Shown: positions 16,979 through 26,068 of the stretch, piece by piece
Numbering within the stretch: the first letter of the stretch is position 1
How the letters are laid out: every line of letters starts with the position of its first letter
From: Bradyrhizobium sp. Ghvi
GTDB taxonomy: Bacteria > Pseudomonadota > Alphaproteobacteria > Rhizobiales > Xanthobacteraceae
NCBI RefSeq assembly: GCF_900115265.1
Contig: NZ_FOVU01000002.1
Coordinates: 620,001-684,000 of the forward strand
Direction of reading: 5' to 3'
Length of the DNA: 64,000 bases
The notes under the pieces: generated by a model
Databases searched by the model: none
The model's input: only the letters and a program-made list of their open reading frames with translations
Told to the model about the DNA's origin: nothing
Translations under genes and position numbers: made by a program

Positions 16979-18628
16979 GTGAGTGAAGGGCAAAATCCGT
17001 ATGGTGTGGGCCTGGACAAGTGTCCGGCCAATTTCCTGCCTTTGACGCCGCTGAGCTTTCTATCGCGCACGGCAGCGGTCTACCCGGATCTCACCAGCAC
17101 TATCTACGAGGATCGTAGCTTCACATGGGCGCAAACCTATGACCGCTGCAAGCGGTTTGCGTCGTATCTCTCGCGCCGTGGCATCGGTGCAAGTGATACG
17201 GTGGCAGCCATGCTCCCGAATGTACCTGCGATGAACGAACTTCACTTCTCGGTACCGATGGTCGGTGCGGTCCTGAACAGTCTGAACGTGCGGCTCGATG
17301 CGCCCTCGATCGCGTTCCAGCTCGACCATGGGGGCGCCAAGACCATTCTCGTCGATCCGGAGTTTGCCGGCGTCATCACTGATGCGCTCAATCAGATGAA
17401 GGGACCAAAGCCCTTCGTGATCGACGTCGATGACGTCTACTTCAAGGGGGGCAAGCGCATCGGCGAGATCGAGTATGAGGCGGCGGTCGGGCTGGGCGAT
17501 CCCGGCTTCACATCTGTCGCTCTCAACGACGAATGGGACGCGATCGCACTGAGCTACACCTCGGGCACGACAGGCAATCCCAAGGGCGTCGTCACCCATC
17601 ATCGCGGTGCGTATCTGAACGCCGTCAGCAATATCCTTGCGGGCAATCTCGGCCAGCACCCGGTCTATCTCTGGGCGCTGCCCATGTTCCACTGCAACGG
17701 CTGGTGCTTTCCCTGGACCATTGCTGCGTCTGCCGGCATCAATGTCTGCCTGCGCAAGGTCGAGCCGACGAAGATCTTTGCGCTCATCAAACAGCACGGC
17801 GTCACCCACATGTGCGGAGCGCCGATCGTCTACAACACGCTGATCAACGCGCCCGACGCGCCGAAAGGCAATGCCGCGCGCCGCGTCGTCGGCCTGATCG
17901 CGGGCGCAGCGCCGCCGGTCGCCCTGCTCGAAGGCGCCGAAAGCATCGGCATCAAACTCATCCATGTCTACGGCCTGACGGAAGTCTACGGCCCCGCCTC
18001 CGTCTGCGCCGAGCAGCCCGGCTGGGACGATCTTCCCGCAGCCGACCGCGCGCGCATGAAGCGACGCCAGGGCGTGCCCTACCCGCTCCAGGAAGCCGTC
18101 ACCGTACTCGATCCGCAGACCATGCAAGAAGTGCCGCGCGACGGCGAGACCGTCGGCGAGATCATGTTCCGCGGCAACATCGTGATGAAAGGTTATCTGA
18201 AGAACGAGAAGGCCACCAAGGAAGCTTTTGAAGGCGGCTGGTTTCACACCGGCGATCTCGGCGTGCTCGACGAGCACGGCTACGTCATCATCAAGGACCG
18301 CTCCAAGGACATCATCATCTCAGGCGGCGAGAACATTTCCTCGGTCGAGGTCGAGGACATCCTCTACAAGCACCCGGCCGTGCTGTTCGCGGCCGTGGTC
18401 GCAAAGCCCGATCCGAAATGGGGCGAAGTGCCCTGCGCGTTCGTCGAGCTGAAGGACGGCGCGAGTGCGAGCGAGGCCGACATCATCGCTTTCTGCCGTT
18501 CGCACATGAGCGGCTTCAAGACGCCGAAGGCCGTCGTATTCGGACCGATCCCGAAGACGTCGACCGGGAAGATCCAGAAATTCCAGCTGCGCAACCAGGT
18601 CGGCTCAGCGATGGCTATCTCCACCTAG
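16979..18628 (+). CDS. Acyl-CoA synthetase (AMP-forming; medium-chain/aryl-acid type)
   Basis: A 549-residue ANL-superfamily ligase that activates a carboxylic acid via an acyl-adenylate to its CoA thioester. The phosphate loop Y-T-S-G-T-T-G-N-P-K-G, the adenine-binding H-V-Y-G-L-T-E-V-Y-G, the hinge region K-D-I-I-I-S-G-G-E-N and the C-terminal catalytic Lys in P-K-T-S-T-G-K-I-Q-K are all present. The GTG at 16979 is chosen: GAGAGG lies 10 nt upstream and the length then matches the family. The open frame extends further upstream but encodes no family sequence. Its context suggests that it activates the acid set free by the amide hydrolases. Close homologs are usually annotated as long- or medium-chain fatty acid ligases, so the acid cannot be named. 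Confidence 0.9.
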   Translation: MSEGQNPYGVGLDKCPANFLPLTPLSFLSRTAAVYPDLTSTIYEDRSFTWAQTYDRCKRFASYLSRRGIGASDTVAAMLPNVPAMNELHFSVPMVGAVLNSLNVRLDAPSIAFQLDHGGAKTILVDPEFAGVITDALNQMKGPKPFVIDVDDVYFKGGKRIGEIEYEAAVGLGDPGFTSVALNDEWDAIALSYTSGTTGNPKGVVTHHRGAYLNAVSNILAGNLGQHPVYLWALPMFHCNGWCFPWTIAASAGINVCLRKVEPTKIFALIKQHGVTHMCGAPIVYNTLINAPDAPKGNAARRVVGLIAGAAPPVALLEGAESIGIKLIHVYGLTEVYGPASVCAEQPGWDDLPAADRARMKRRQGVPYPLQEAVTVLDPQTMQEVPRDGETVGEIMFRGNIVMKGYLKNEKATKEAFEGGWFHTGDLGVLDEHGYVIIKDRSKDIIISGGENISSVEVEDILYKHPAVLFAAVVAKPDPKWGEVPCAFVELKDGASASEADIIAFCRSHMSGFKTPKAVVFGPIPKTSTGKIQKFQLRNQVGSAMAIST

Positions 18629-18753
18629 CTCTGCGTCACTCGGACCTCAATTGTCTGAGACGGTGCCGCTCCTGCCTTCCGCACGCCGCCAGCGGGCTCA
18701 ATCATAGCAAATGGCGGCAGGTGCCCTGTTTGGGCGCTCCTTCCCTCCACTAC

Positions 18754-18783
18754 CCGGAGCTCTAACGAGCTCCGGTTTTTTTT
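18754..18783 (+). terminator. Rho-independent terminator downstream of the acyl-CoA synthetase
   Basis: A perfect 9-bp stem (CCGGAGCTC at 18754-18762 with GAGCTCCGG at 18767-18775), a TAAC loop and a run of eight T. It lies 125 bases after the stop. A further potential stem, GCCGCCA (18685-18691) with TGGCGGC (18712-18718), lies in the 3' untranslated segment. Confidence 0.9.
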
Positions 18784-19188
18784 GCGGCAAGGGACTTCAT
18801 CATTCGGGCGGCTTTACACAAGCGACGGAGTTGGCATTCGACGATGCCTTGCAAATTCTTTACCATCATCCGGGAAACGTCCGGTTTACCTAGGACGCGG
18901 CCAATTTCTAGGTCTGCTCTGACCAGTGCAATTCACGCGGAAGACCCCCCAACCGGTACTTCCATAGTCTCGGACCACGAACTCAGCGTTTGAAAAATCA
19001 ACTCCGGTGGTGTCTTGCGCTACTGCCGCGCCTTTCAACATATGGGACTGCGCCGTCGCGCATGAACAACACAAATGTCATCGGAGCGCGAAAGCCATCA
19101 ATATCGGCCCATACATCTCCGATAACCTTTTTGCTGTTGTCTGGCGACAACGCTTTAGCGTCCTAGGAACAGTTTGGACTGGTCCGAA
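18784..19188. other. Non-coding boundary region beside the guaA 3' end
   Basis: This 405-base stretch between the synthetase terminator and the guaA stop appears less GC-rich than its surroundings. A 62-codon minus-strand frame (18886-19074) has no recognised family and may be a gene remnant. Since 3' ends of guaA are known integration sites of genomic islands, this is where an island boundary would be expected; no att repeat or integrase was recognised by eye. Confidence 0.4.
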
Positions 19189-20787
19189 TTATTCCCACTC
19201 AATTGTCCCAGGCGGCTTGCTGGTCACGTCGTACACCACCCGGTTCACGCCCTTCACCTCGTTGATGATGCGCGTCGCGGTCTCGCCTAGAAATTTCATG
19301 TCGAATTGGTAGAAGTCCGCGGTCATGCCGTCCGTCGAAGTGACGGCACGCAAGCCCACGACGTAGTCGTAGGTGCGGCCGTCGCCCATGACGCCCACTG
19401 TCTTGACGGGGAGCAGCACCGCAAAGGCCTGCCAGATCTCGTCGTAGAGTCCGTGCTTGCGAATCTGGTCGATGTAGACGGCATCCGCTTTGCGCAGGAT
19501 GTCGAGCTTGTCGCGCGTGATGTCGCCGGGGCAGCGGATGGCAAGGCCCGGGCCGGGGAACGGGTGACGGCCGACGAAGATTTCGGGGAGGCCGAGCTCG
19601 CGCCCGAGCTTTCGGACCTCGTCCTTGAACAGCTCGCGCAGGGGCTCGACGAGCTTCATGTTCATGCGCTCGGGCAGGCCTCCGACATTGTGGTGCGACT
19701 TGATGGTCACCGAGGGGCCGCCGGTGAACGAGACGCTCTCGATCACGTCGGGGTAAAGAGTGCCTTGCGCCAGGAAGTCGGCGCCGCCGATCTTCTTGGC
19801 CTCAGCCTCGAACACCTCGATGAAGAGGCGGCCGATGGTCTTGCGCTTCACTTCGGGGTCAGTGACGCCTTCGAGCTCGCCCAGGAACTGTTTGGAGGCA
19901 TCCACGTGCACGAGCGGGATGTTGTAGTGATGGCGGAACAGGTCGACCACGGTCTTGGCTTCGTCGAGGCGCAAGAGGCCGTGATCGACGAAGACGCAGG
20001 TGAGCTGGTCGCCGATGGCCTCATGGATCAACACGGCCGCGACGGCGGAATCGACGCCGCCGGAGAGGCCGCAGATCACTTTGCCCTTGCCGACCTGCAG
20101 GCGGATCTTTGCGATCTCCTCCTCGCGGAAGGCGCGCATGGTCCAGTCGCCGGTGAGTCCGGCGATCTTGCGGACGAAATTGCGGATCAGCTTGGCGCCG
20201 TCGGGCGTGTGCACCACTTCGGGGTGGAACATCAGGCCGTAATATTTGCGCGTCTCGTCCTGGATGATCGCGAAGGGCGCGTTCGGCGACGTGCCGGCGA
20301 CGGAAAAGCCCGGCGGCATCCTGGTGATGCGGTCGCCATGGCTCATCCAGACCTGGTTCTTGCTGCCTGCTGACCAGACATCCTCGAACAGCTGGCTCTG
20401 CGCCTTCACCTCGACATCGGCGCGGCCGAATTCGCGGTGATGGCCGCCCTCGACGGTGCCGCCGAGTTGCGCCGCCATGGTCATTTGGCCGTAGCAGATG
20501 CCCATCACGGGCACGCCGGAATCGAAGATCGCTTGCGGGGCGCGGGGCGAGCCGGCCTCATGAACCGATTCAGGGCCGCCGGAGAGGATCACCGCTTTCG
20601 GCTTCATCTCGTTGAAGGCGGCTTCGGCCTTGTTGAACGGGACGATCTCGCAATACACGCCGTCCTCGCGCACGCGACGCGCGATCAGCTGCGTCACCTG
20701 GCTGCCGAAGTCGACGATGAGAATCTTGTCGTGCGCCGAGGCCACCGAAGGCGTCGACGCGGAGCGGTCGTTCTGTGCTGCTGTCAT
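19189..20787 (-). CDS. guaA: GMP synthase (glutamine-hydrolysing)
   Basis: A 532-residue enzyme that converts XMP to GMP with ATP and glutamine. The N-terminal class I amidotransferase domain has the catalytic Cys in G-I-C-Y-G-Q-M and begins [11 protein letters not shown]. The ATP pyrophosphatase domain has [10 protein letters not shown]. The protein ends in the family-typical G-T-I-E-W-E. The ATG at 20787 gives a normal N-terminus; an upstream in-frame start at 20844 would add 19 residues. It is a core gene and marks the edge between the accessory amide block and conserved chromosome. Confidence 0.97.
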   Translation of the reverse strand: MTAAQNDRSASTPSVASAHDKILIVDFGSQVTQLIARRVREDGVYCEIVPFNKAEAAFNEMKPKAVILSGGPESVHEAGSPRAPQAIFDSGVPVMGICYGQMTMAAQLGGTVEGGHHREFGRADVEVKAQSQLFEDVWSAGSKNQVWMSHGDRITRMPPGFSVAGTSPNAPFAIIQDETRKYYGLMFHPEVVHTPDGAKLIRNFVRKIAGLTGDWTMRAFREEEIAKIRLQVGKGKVICGLSGGVDSAVAAVLIHEAIGDQLTCVFVDHGLLRLDEAKTVVDLFRHHYNIPLVHVDASKQFLGELEGVTDPEVKRKTIGRLFIEVFEAEAKKIGGADFLAQGTLYPDVIESVSFTGGPSVTIKSHHNVGGLPERMNMKLVEPLRELFKDEVRKLGRELGLPEIFVGRHPFPGPGLAIRCPGDITRDKLDILRKADAVYIDQIRKHGLYDEIWQAFAVLLPVKTVGVMGDGRTYDYVVGLRAVTSTDGMTADFYQFDMKFLGETATRIINEVKGVNRVVYDVTSKPPGTIEWE

Positions 20788-20939
20788 GGCAAGCCAATAC
20801 GCGATGAGCCCTCTGCCCGCAACCGCGGCCATATGTGCTCCCACATCCTTCTTTGGGCATGGACAAAGTCATATAGGTAAGTATTATTGACCTAAAATTT
20901 GCCCATCATTCGAACCAGAGGGCTATGAGGGAGAACGCC

Positions 20940-21311
20940 ATGTCCAGATTTCATCAGCCATCACAGTTTGCCGCGCTCGGCCGGACCTGGGTCGAGGCCT
21001 GGAACACGCGCGACCTCGAGCGCGTGCTGATGCTCTATGACGATGCCGTCGTGATGACCTCGGACCGCATCCCCACGATGGGGTTCGATGCCAGCGGCAC
21101 CGTGCAGGGCAAGCAGGCGTTGCGCGCGTATTGGGGCAAGGCGCTCGCCCTGCTGCCGGAGCTGCACTTCTCGCTGATCGATGTGTTCGTCAGCCCTGAC
21201 AGCGTCGTGGTGTTTTACGAGAACGAGCGGGGCAAGAAGATCTGCGAATATCTGCGGGTGAATGATGCGGGGCTGATCGTGCAGGGTTCCGCGAACCATC
21301 TGCCGCATTGA
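20940..21311 (+). CDS. SnoaL/NTF2-like small protein
   Basis: A 123-residue protein with the SnoaL-like cone-fold pattern: W-V-E-A-W-N-T-R-D-L-E-R-V-L, Y-D-D-A-V-V and a G-K-Q-A-L-R-A-Y-W segment. GGGAG precedes the ATG at 20940; an ATG 15 bases upstream overlaps that site. The family holds steroid isomerase-like enzymes and many proteins of unknown role. It is divergent from guaA, with no evident operon partner. Function is unassigned. Confidence 0.8.
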   Translation: MSRFHQPSQFAALGRTWVEAWNTRDLERVLMLYDDAVVMTSDRIPTMGFDASGTVQGKQALRAYWGKALALLPELHFSLIDVFVSPDSVVVFYENERGKKICEYLRVNDAGLIVQGSANHLPH

Positions 21312-21533
21312 AGCTCTCGCCCCACCACTACAGTCCTTCCCCGCGACCCGGCTACGCCAAGGCTTCGCCGAGGTTGAGATCTGGGCACGCCGAAGCCTTA
21401 GCGAAGGCGGCAAGCGGGGAATCCAGTACGCCGCGGCTTCTCAGTGAATAACGTCGGCATCGGAGTACTGAGGGAGACTGTGGCGCGGACGTGCGCTAAC
21501 ACAGGCTGCCGGCTCTGAAATAGGATCCACCGC
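21312..21533. repeat. Intergenic palindromic repeat region, related in inverted orientation to 45989-46019
   Basis: This spacer contains several short hairpins (for example around 21360-21420). Bases 21414-21445 are nearly the reverse complement of 45989-46019, sharing a segment that reads ...GCGGCGTACTGGATTCCCC... on one strand. Such dispersed palindromes are common between Bradyrhizobium genes. Confidence 0.6.
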
Positions 21534-21866
21534 ATGAAACTCCCCACCTCGCCTTTCACCGTCACCGACTGGAGCAAGGTCGAAGCAACCAGGCATCCCG
21601 GCGAGACCGGGCACGCACTGTGGCGCACGCTGAACATCGGCGATCTCCGCGTGCGGATGGTCGAATATTCGCCGGGTTATCTCGCCGATCACTGGTGCGA
21701 TCGTGGTCACGTGCTTTACGTGCTCGCAGGCGAGCTCGACAGCGAATTGCGCGACGGACGCAAGTTCAAGCTGACGCCGGGCATGAGCTATCAGGTCTCG
21801 GACTTCGGCGACGCCGCGCATCGCTCCTCGACGGCGGTGGGGGCAACGCTCTTCATCGTGGACTGA
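21534..21866 (+). CDS. Small cupin-fold protein
   Basis: A 110-residue single-domain beta-barrel protein. It has the motif A-D-H-W-C-D-R-G-H followed by V-L-Y-V-L-A-G-E-L, the recurring pattern of a small cupin family with a conserved D-H-x-C/W element, and a second strand set ending in A-H-R-S-S-T. AGGATCC lies about 10 nt before the ATG. Metal binding is likely from the His residues. The cellular role is not known. Confidence 0.8.
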   Translation: MKLPTSPFTVTDWSKVEATRHPGETGHALWRTLNIGDLRVRMVEYSPGYLADHWCDRGHVLYVLAGELDSELRDGRKFKLTPGMSYQVSDFGDAAHRSSTAVGATLFIVD

Positions 21867-22130
21867 TGGAACTATCCTTCAGCGCGTTGTGTGCAGCGCA
21901 AAATAGCAAAGCTCGGATGGCTCGCCGTCAGCGCGCGCCGCCTTGAAGTCGCCCCAAAAAATCGCTAGATTGTGAAGATCGATCCTTGGCCGAACGACTG
22001 GGCCGCTCCGTCTCATTTCCAATGGGCGAGCACGTTTCAGGTATTTCTCCAAAATCGACCAATCGGGACGTGGGCGCGAACAATGCGCATTTGTCCCCCT
22101 GAGTGCATCGTCAATTGAAAGGAAATGACT

Positions 22131-22340
22131 ATGGCAATGGGCACCGTGAAGTGGTTCAACAACCAAAAGGGCTTTGGCTTCATCCAGCCGGATGACGGCG
22201 CAAAGGACGTCTTCGTTCACATCAGCGCTGTTGAGCGCGCCGGTCTGAGCACCCTCAACGAGGGCCAGAAGGTCTCCTTCGACATCGTTGCGGACCGCCG
22301 CAGCGGCAAGTCCTCGGCCGACAACCTCCGCGCCGGCTAG
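22131..22340 (+). CDS. cspA: Cold-shock domain protein
   Basis: A 69-residue single cold-shock domain with both RNA-binding motifs, K-G-F-G-F-I and V-F-V-H-I. It binds single-stranded RNA/DNA and acts as an RNA chaperone. AAAGGA lies 7 nt before the ATG at 22131, so that start is preferred over one at 22125. About 260 bases separate it from the cupin gene, so a long 5' leader is possible, as in other csp genes. A strong terminator follows. The symbol denotes the family; Bradyrhizobium carries several paralogs. Confidence 0.95.
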   Translation: MAMGTVKWFNNQKGFGFIQPDDGAKDVFVHISAVERAGLSTLNEGQKVSFDIVADRRSGKSSADNLRAG

Positions 22341-22400
22341 TTGACCGCGAGATTCGCGATCTGACCACGGACGTACCGGCAGATCGTTGAGTTCGAAAGA

Positions 22401-22437
22401 CCCCGCGACCGGGAGCCGGTTCGCGGGGTTTTTGTTT
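22401..22437 (+). terminator. Rho-independent terminator of the cold-shock gene
   Basis: A long GC stem (CCCCGCGA...CCGG paired with CCGG...TCGCGGGG) closed by a GAG loop and followed by TTTTTGTTT. It lies 60 bases after the stop. Confidence 0.9.
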
Positions 22438-22442
22438 GCGCT

Positions 22443-22478
22443 GTCATTCCGAGGCTCGCGAAGCGAGAGCCCGGAATG
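22443..22478. repeat. Single palindromic intergenic repeat unit (GTCATTCC...GGAATG)
   Basis: A 36-base hairpin-forming unit with ends GTCATTCCG and CCGGAATG and an internal CTCGCGAAGCGAG palindrome. It closely resembles half of the larger element at 55429-55533 and lies between the csp terminator and the rsmB stop. Confidence 0.7.
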
Positions 22479-22491
22479 CGGCGGAGCGAGA

Positions 22492-23793
22492 TCAGCCGCC
22501 TTTCTTTAGAACCGACACGAAGAACCCATCCGTCCCCGTGCGGCGCGGGGTCATCAGCCAGCCCTCCGGCGATCGCAAAGCAGCTTCTGCAAACTGCTCG
22601 GCCTTGTCCCAGAGCACGCTGGCGGTCTGCTCCGGCGGAAGGACCGAAAACTCCGGATGCTTCGCAATGAAGGCCCTCACCTGCTCGTTGTTCTCCTCTG
22701 ATAGCACCGAGCAGGTGACGTAGGCGATGCGGCCGCCGGCCTTCACCAGCGGAACGGCGCGCTCCAGCACCTCGGCCTGATCCTTCAGGCGGATCTCCAG
22801 CGCACCCGGCCGCATGCGCCATTTGGCATCGGGGTTGCGGCGCCAGGTGCCGGTTCCCGTGCAAGGCGCGTCGATCACGACGAGGTCGGCAGTCGCACTG
22901 ATGTCGGCAAGCGGATCGGCTTCGCCCTTGGGCGTGCGGACCTCGGCATTGTGGACGCCGGCACGCGACAGGCGTTCGTGGATCGGCGCCAGCTGGCGCT
23001 TGTCGCGATCCGTGGCAATGAGCCGGCCCTTGGCCTGCATCAGCGCGGCGAGCGCCAGGGTCTTGCCACCGGCTCCGGCGCAGAGATCGATCACCTGCTC
23101 GCCCGGTTTGGCCGCGGTGAAGAGCGCCGCAAGCTGCGATCCTTCATCCTGCACTTCAATGCCGCCCTTGATGAAATCCTCTTCCGCCTGAATGCCGGGA
23201 TTGCGCGCATCGGCAGAAAGCTCAATGCGCAGGCCGTTTGGCGACCATGGCGTCGCTTTCGCATGAAGATGAGCAAGCGCCTTCAGCACCTTGTCACGAT
23301 TGGATTTTAGCGTGTTGACGCGCAGGTCGAGCGGCGCCCGGCTTGCCATTGCCATCGCCTCGGCAACGCGGTCATCGCCGAACACCTTGGCGAGATGCGA
23401 GTCGAGCCATTCCGGATAGTCGCCAGCGATCGCAGCAGGCGCGTCCTTCAGCGAGCGATGGCTGAGCGCTGCCTGCTCGGCCTCCGTCAAAGGCACCGGT
23501 GCGAAGCGGCTACCATCGAACAAGGCGTCCATGGTCGCGGTATCCATGTTGCGCTCGAGGCGGAGCATGCCGATCAGGCGCGCCCGGGCGGTATCGGAAT
23601 CCATCAAATAGGCGCTGGAGGAAAAGCGGCGCAGCACGTCCCAGACGAGGCCTGCAATGGCGGCGCGGTCGCCGGAGCCGGCAAAGCGGTGCGCGGTGCC
23701 CCACTCCTTCAGCGCCTTCGCCGCGGGCACGCGGTCGCGTTCGATGGTGTCGATCAGTTCGATGGCTGCGGACAGCCGGGCAGCGGGAGTCAT
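22492..23793 (-). CDS. rsmB: 16S rRNA (cytosine-C5)-methyltransferase, RsmB/Sun family
   Basis: A 433-residue RNA m5C methyltransferase. The N-terminal part is a NusB-like RNA-binding domain (A-A-I-E-L-I-D, W-D-V-L-R-R). The catalytic domain has the SAM site D-L-C-A-G-A-G-G-K-T and both catalytic cysteines in D-A-P-C-T-G-T-G and Y-V-T-C-S-V. It methylates C967 (E. coli numbering) of 16S rRNA. rsmB is commonly close to guaA and guaB in Rhizobiales; here it stays near guaA while guaB is about 13 kb away. Confidence 0.93.
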   Translation of the reverse strand: MTPAARLSAAIELIDTIERDRVPAAKALKEWGTAHRFAGSGDRAAIAGLVWDVLRRFSSSAYLMDSDTARARLIGMLRLERNMDTATMDALFDGSRFAPVPLTEAEQAALSHRSLKDAPAAIAGDYPEWLDSHLAKVFGDDRVAEAMAMASRAPLDLRVNTLKSNRDKVLKALAHLHAKATPWSPNGLRIELSADARNPGIQAEEDFIKGGIEVQDEGSQLAALFTAAKPGEQVIDLCAGAGGKTLALAALMQAKGRLIATDRDKRQLAPIHERLSRAGVHNAEVRTPKGEADPLADISATADLVVIDAPCTGTGTWRRNPDAKWRMRPGALEIRLKDQAEVLERAVPLVKAGGRIAYVTCSVLSEENNEQVRAFIAKHPEFSVLPPEQTASVLWDKAEQFAEAALRSPEGWLMTPRRTGTDGFFVSVLKKGG

Positions 23794-23828
23794 TTGAATC
23801 TTTCAGATCAGGATTGGCGAGTAAGCGC

Positions 23829-24251
23829 CTAGATCAGCAGCAGGATTTTCAGTGCGAAGTAGATCCACATCGCGAGCAGCACCAGGACGCCGGCGAGCCA
23901 GATCGAGGAGCGCTGGCCGAGATCGTTCGAGGTGATGAAGACGCCGGCATGGGCAAAGCGCGTCACCACGAACACCCAGGACATCAGCACGATGAAGAGA
24001 TCGGCGTGGCGCAAGGGCAGTGCCAGTGCGATCAGCGCATAGAACAGCACCGGCAGCTCGAACTGGTTGCGGTAGCAATTAGCGGTTTGCGTGGCGCCCT
24101 TGGGCCAATTGGGCTCGCCGAGCGCAATGTCGCGGATCTTGGTCTCGCCCGAGACCAGCGCTTTGCGGCGGGCGAACACCATGCCGATCAGGAGGGCGAA
24201 GGTGAGCCCGATCTGCACGAAGACAGGCAGCAAAACCATTTGAATTGACAT
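23829..24251 (-). CDS. MAPEG family membrane protein
   Basis: A 140-residue protein with four hydrophobic segments and the MAPEG hallmark N-C-Y-R-N-Q-F-E-L-P-V-L-F-Y, the glutathione-binding region of eicosanoid and glutathione metabolism enzymes. Bacterial members often have glutathione transferase or peroxidase activity, but many are uncharacterised. The ATG at 24251 is preferred (GGGAAAG 5 nt upstream) over the longer frame opening at 24353. It lies 35 nt upstream of rsmB on the same strand. Confidence 0.85.
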   Translation of the reverse strand: MSIQMVLLPVFVQIGLTFALLIGMVFARRKALVSGETKIRDIALGEPNWPKGATQTANCYRNQFELPVLFYALIALALPLRHADLFIVLMSWVFVVTRFAHAGVFITSNDLGQRSSIWLAGVLVLLAMWIYFALKILLLI

Positions 24252-24415
24252 CGGAACTTTCCCGTGAGGCGGCATGCCGCGGACCGTCAATAGCCGCGAC
24301 TTCTCGCGCTGACAATCGACGAGTTGAACCGGCGTTCCCGTTTCGGCGACCAACTGCCGATACTTGAAGCGATTTTGGCCCCTTAGGCCGGCGGCGGTGC
24401 CGCGCAGAGCGCAAC

Positions 24416-25030
24416 ATGAATCCCCTCTCCAGCCTTTGGAGCGAAGCCGCCGACGGCCAGCTCGGCATCTGGATGTCGGCGCTGTCGGGCACCGCCGCGG
24501 CCCTCGCCGTCGCGCTGGCGATGACCGTCTATTTCCGCCTGTCGTACCGGACCTGGCGGGACGTCGTCAGACACGGCCTCGCAACGCTCGCTGCCGTCGC
24601 CCTGTTCGCATTCGCCGCTTACGACATGCGCCACGCCGCGCTGGCCTATCTCGGCCTCAATCCCTCCAAGCCCGCGGTCGAGTTCGAGATCCGCATGCCC
24701 CGGGAGACGCTGACTGCCGTTACCGACAGCCAGATCGAGCTGCACACCGACCGCAACCAGATGCTGGCGCTGGTCGACGGCGTGACCGACCTTGCCGATG
24801 GACGCGCGCTGCTGCGCGGCGCGGTCGCTCTCAACCACCGCACCGCCGACCGGATGCTGGTCCTGAACCTGCCCGGCAAAGGCACGTTCGAATTTCGCCT
24901 GCGCCTGTCCGCCGAGCCGCATCGCACCGAGCAGTTCGGCCCCTGGCACCTCGCCGACCGCATCACCTGGTGGTCCGCAAGCGGCGTCGCGCCGCAGGAC
25001 GCTTACACGATCCGCTATCGCCTGCTTTAA
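24416..25030 (+). CDS. Hypothetical membrane protein
   Basis: A 204-residue protein with two hydrophobic segments in the first 75 residues (about 24-40 and 54-68) and a soluble C-terminal domain of about 130 residues rich in charged strands. I do not recognise a family. The layout suggests an inner-membrane anchored periplasmic domain. It is followed 68 bases later by a metallophosphoesterase gene on the same strand, so the two may be co-expressed. No strong ribosome site is seen before the ATG. Confidence 0.6.
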   Translation: MNPLSSLWSEAADGQLGIWMSALSGTAAALAVALAMTVYFRLSYRTWRDVVRHGLATLAAVALFAFAAYDMRHAALAYLGLNPSKPAVEFEIRMPRETLTAVTDSQIELHTDRNQMLALVDGVTDLADGRALLRGAVALNHRTADRMLVLNLPGKGTFEFRLRLSAEPHRTEQFGPWHLADRITWWSASGVAPQDAYTIRYRLL

Positions 25031-25098
25031 ACTTTGTTTCGTCGCGGATTCTGTGCGCGCGTCATCGTTCCGACGTTTCGCCGGACGATACTTTGCGC

Positions 25099-25941
25099 AT
25101 GTCCGAGTTTCGCCTCACCCAGATTTCCGACACGCATCTCGGCCGGCGCTTTCCCGGCCTGATCGCCAACTTCCATCGCGTCAGCGAGCACATCGACGCA
25201 AACAGGCCGGATCTCGTGGTAAACACCGGTGACGTGTCCTTCGACGGGCCCACCAGCCGCGACGATGTCGAATTCGCGAAAAGCCTGCACGCCGCCTTAC
25301 CCGTCGACTGCCGCTACATCCCCGGCAACCACGACATCGGCGACAATCCGACCGCAATCGGGCCGGCGCCGAAGCCGCGGGTTACAGAAGCGCACCGCCA
25401 GCAATTCCGCGACCTCGTCGGCGAAGACCATTGGTCGTTCGAAGCTGCCGGCTGGCGCTTCATCGGCCTCAACTCGCTGGTGATGAATTCTGGCCTCGCC
25501 TTCGAGGCCGAGCAATTCGACTGGCTCGCCGCCGAGATCGCGCGCGCGAACGGCAAGCCGGTCGCGCTGTTCATCCACAAGCCGCTGTTTCTGAACCGGC
25601 CAGACGATCCAGAACTGCCGGAGACCTCGATCCGCTACGTGCCGCAGCCGGCACGTACGCGCCTGATCGAGATGTTCGGCAATGTCGATCTCCGGCTCAT
25701 TGCGAGCGGCCACGTGCACCAGCGCCGCGACTTCTCGTTCCGCCATATGCGCCACGTCTGGGCGCCGTCGGCCGGCTTCAAGATCAATGACGCGCGGCAG
25801 GACCGGATCGCGCTCAAGGAGACTGGCCTCGTCGAATATCGCTTCTCTCGCGACAGTCTTGAGGTCCGCCACGTCCGGGCTGCGGGCCAGCTCGATATCG
25901 ATATCGAAGAGGTCCTCGCCCAGCTGGCCGGCGAGTGCTAG
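25099..25941 (+). CDS. Metallophosphoesterase (calcineurin-like; cyclic nucleotide phosphodiesterase type)
   Basis: A 280-residue two-metal phosphoesterase with all family blocks in order: I-S-D-T-H-L, T-G-D-V-S, G-N-H-D-I, the later I-H-K-P-L-F and G-H-V-H-Q. The layout resembles class III cyclic nucleotide phosphodiesterases (CpdA-like), but the substrate cannot be fixed. The open frame begins far upstream, overlapping the previous gene in another phase; only the ATG at 25099 puts the first metal motif at the usual distance from the N-terminus. Confidence 0.87.
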   Translation: MSEFRLTQISDTHLGRRFPGLIANFHRVSEHIDANRPDLVVNTGDVSFDGPTSRDDVEFAKSLHAALPVDCRYIPGNHDIGDNPTAIGPAPKPRVTEAHRQQFRDLVGEDHWSFEAAGWRFIGLNSLVMNSGLAFEAEQFDWLAAEIARANGKPVALFIHKPLFLNRPDDPELPETSIRYVPQPARTRLIEMFGNVDLRLIASGHVHQRRDFSFRHMRHVWAPSAGFKINDARQDRIALKETGLVEYRFSRDSLEVRHVRAAGQLDIDIEEVLAQLAGEC

Positions 25942-26000
25942 GATAACCCTATGTTATTACCTCTATTGCACTAAATTTCCTTGATTGTGGTGATTTTAGC

Positions 26001-26022
26001 CTAATGACAACGTTGTCATTAG
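26001..26022. promoter_or_regulatory. Perfect 22-bp palindrome, likely LacI-type operator
   Basis: Two 11-bp arms, CTAATGACAAC and its exact complement, meet at a central CG (core TGACAACGTTGTCA). LacI/GalR-family operators are symmetric palindromes with a central CG. The site is 46 bp upstream of the first gene of the operon that ends in a LacI-family regulator gene, and it lies in an AT-rich patch that would hold the promoter. Confidence 0.8.
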
Positions 26023-26068
26023 CATTTATCGTTCTTCCGGCGGTCGAGAACCGCGCGAGGGAGCAACG

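Noticed and set aside
18886..19074. 62-codon minus-strand frame near the guaA end
   Set aside because: No recognised family, no clear ribosome site, and isolated; kept only as a possible remnant in the boundary region.
19133..19155. Hairpin GTTGTC-TGGC-GACAAC as a guaA terminator
   Set aside because: No T-run follows the stem on the minus strand, so intrinsic termination is not supported.
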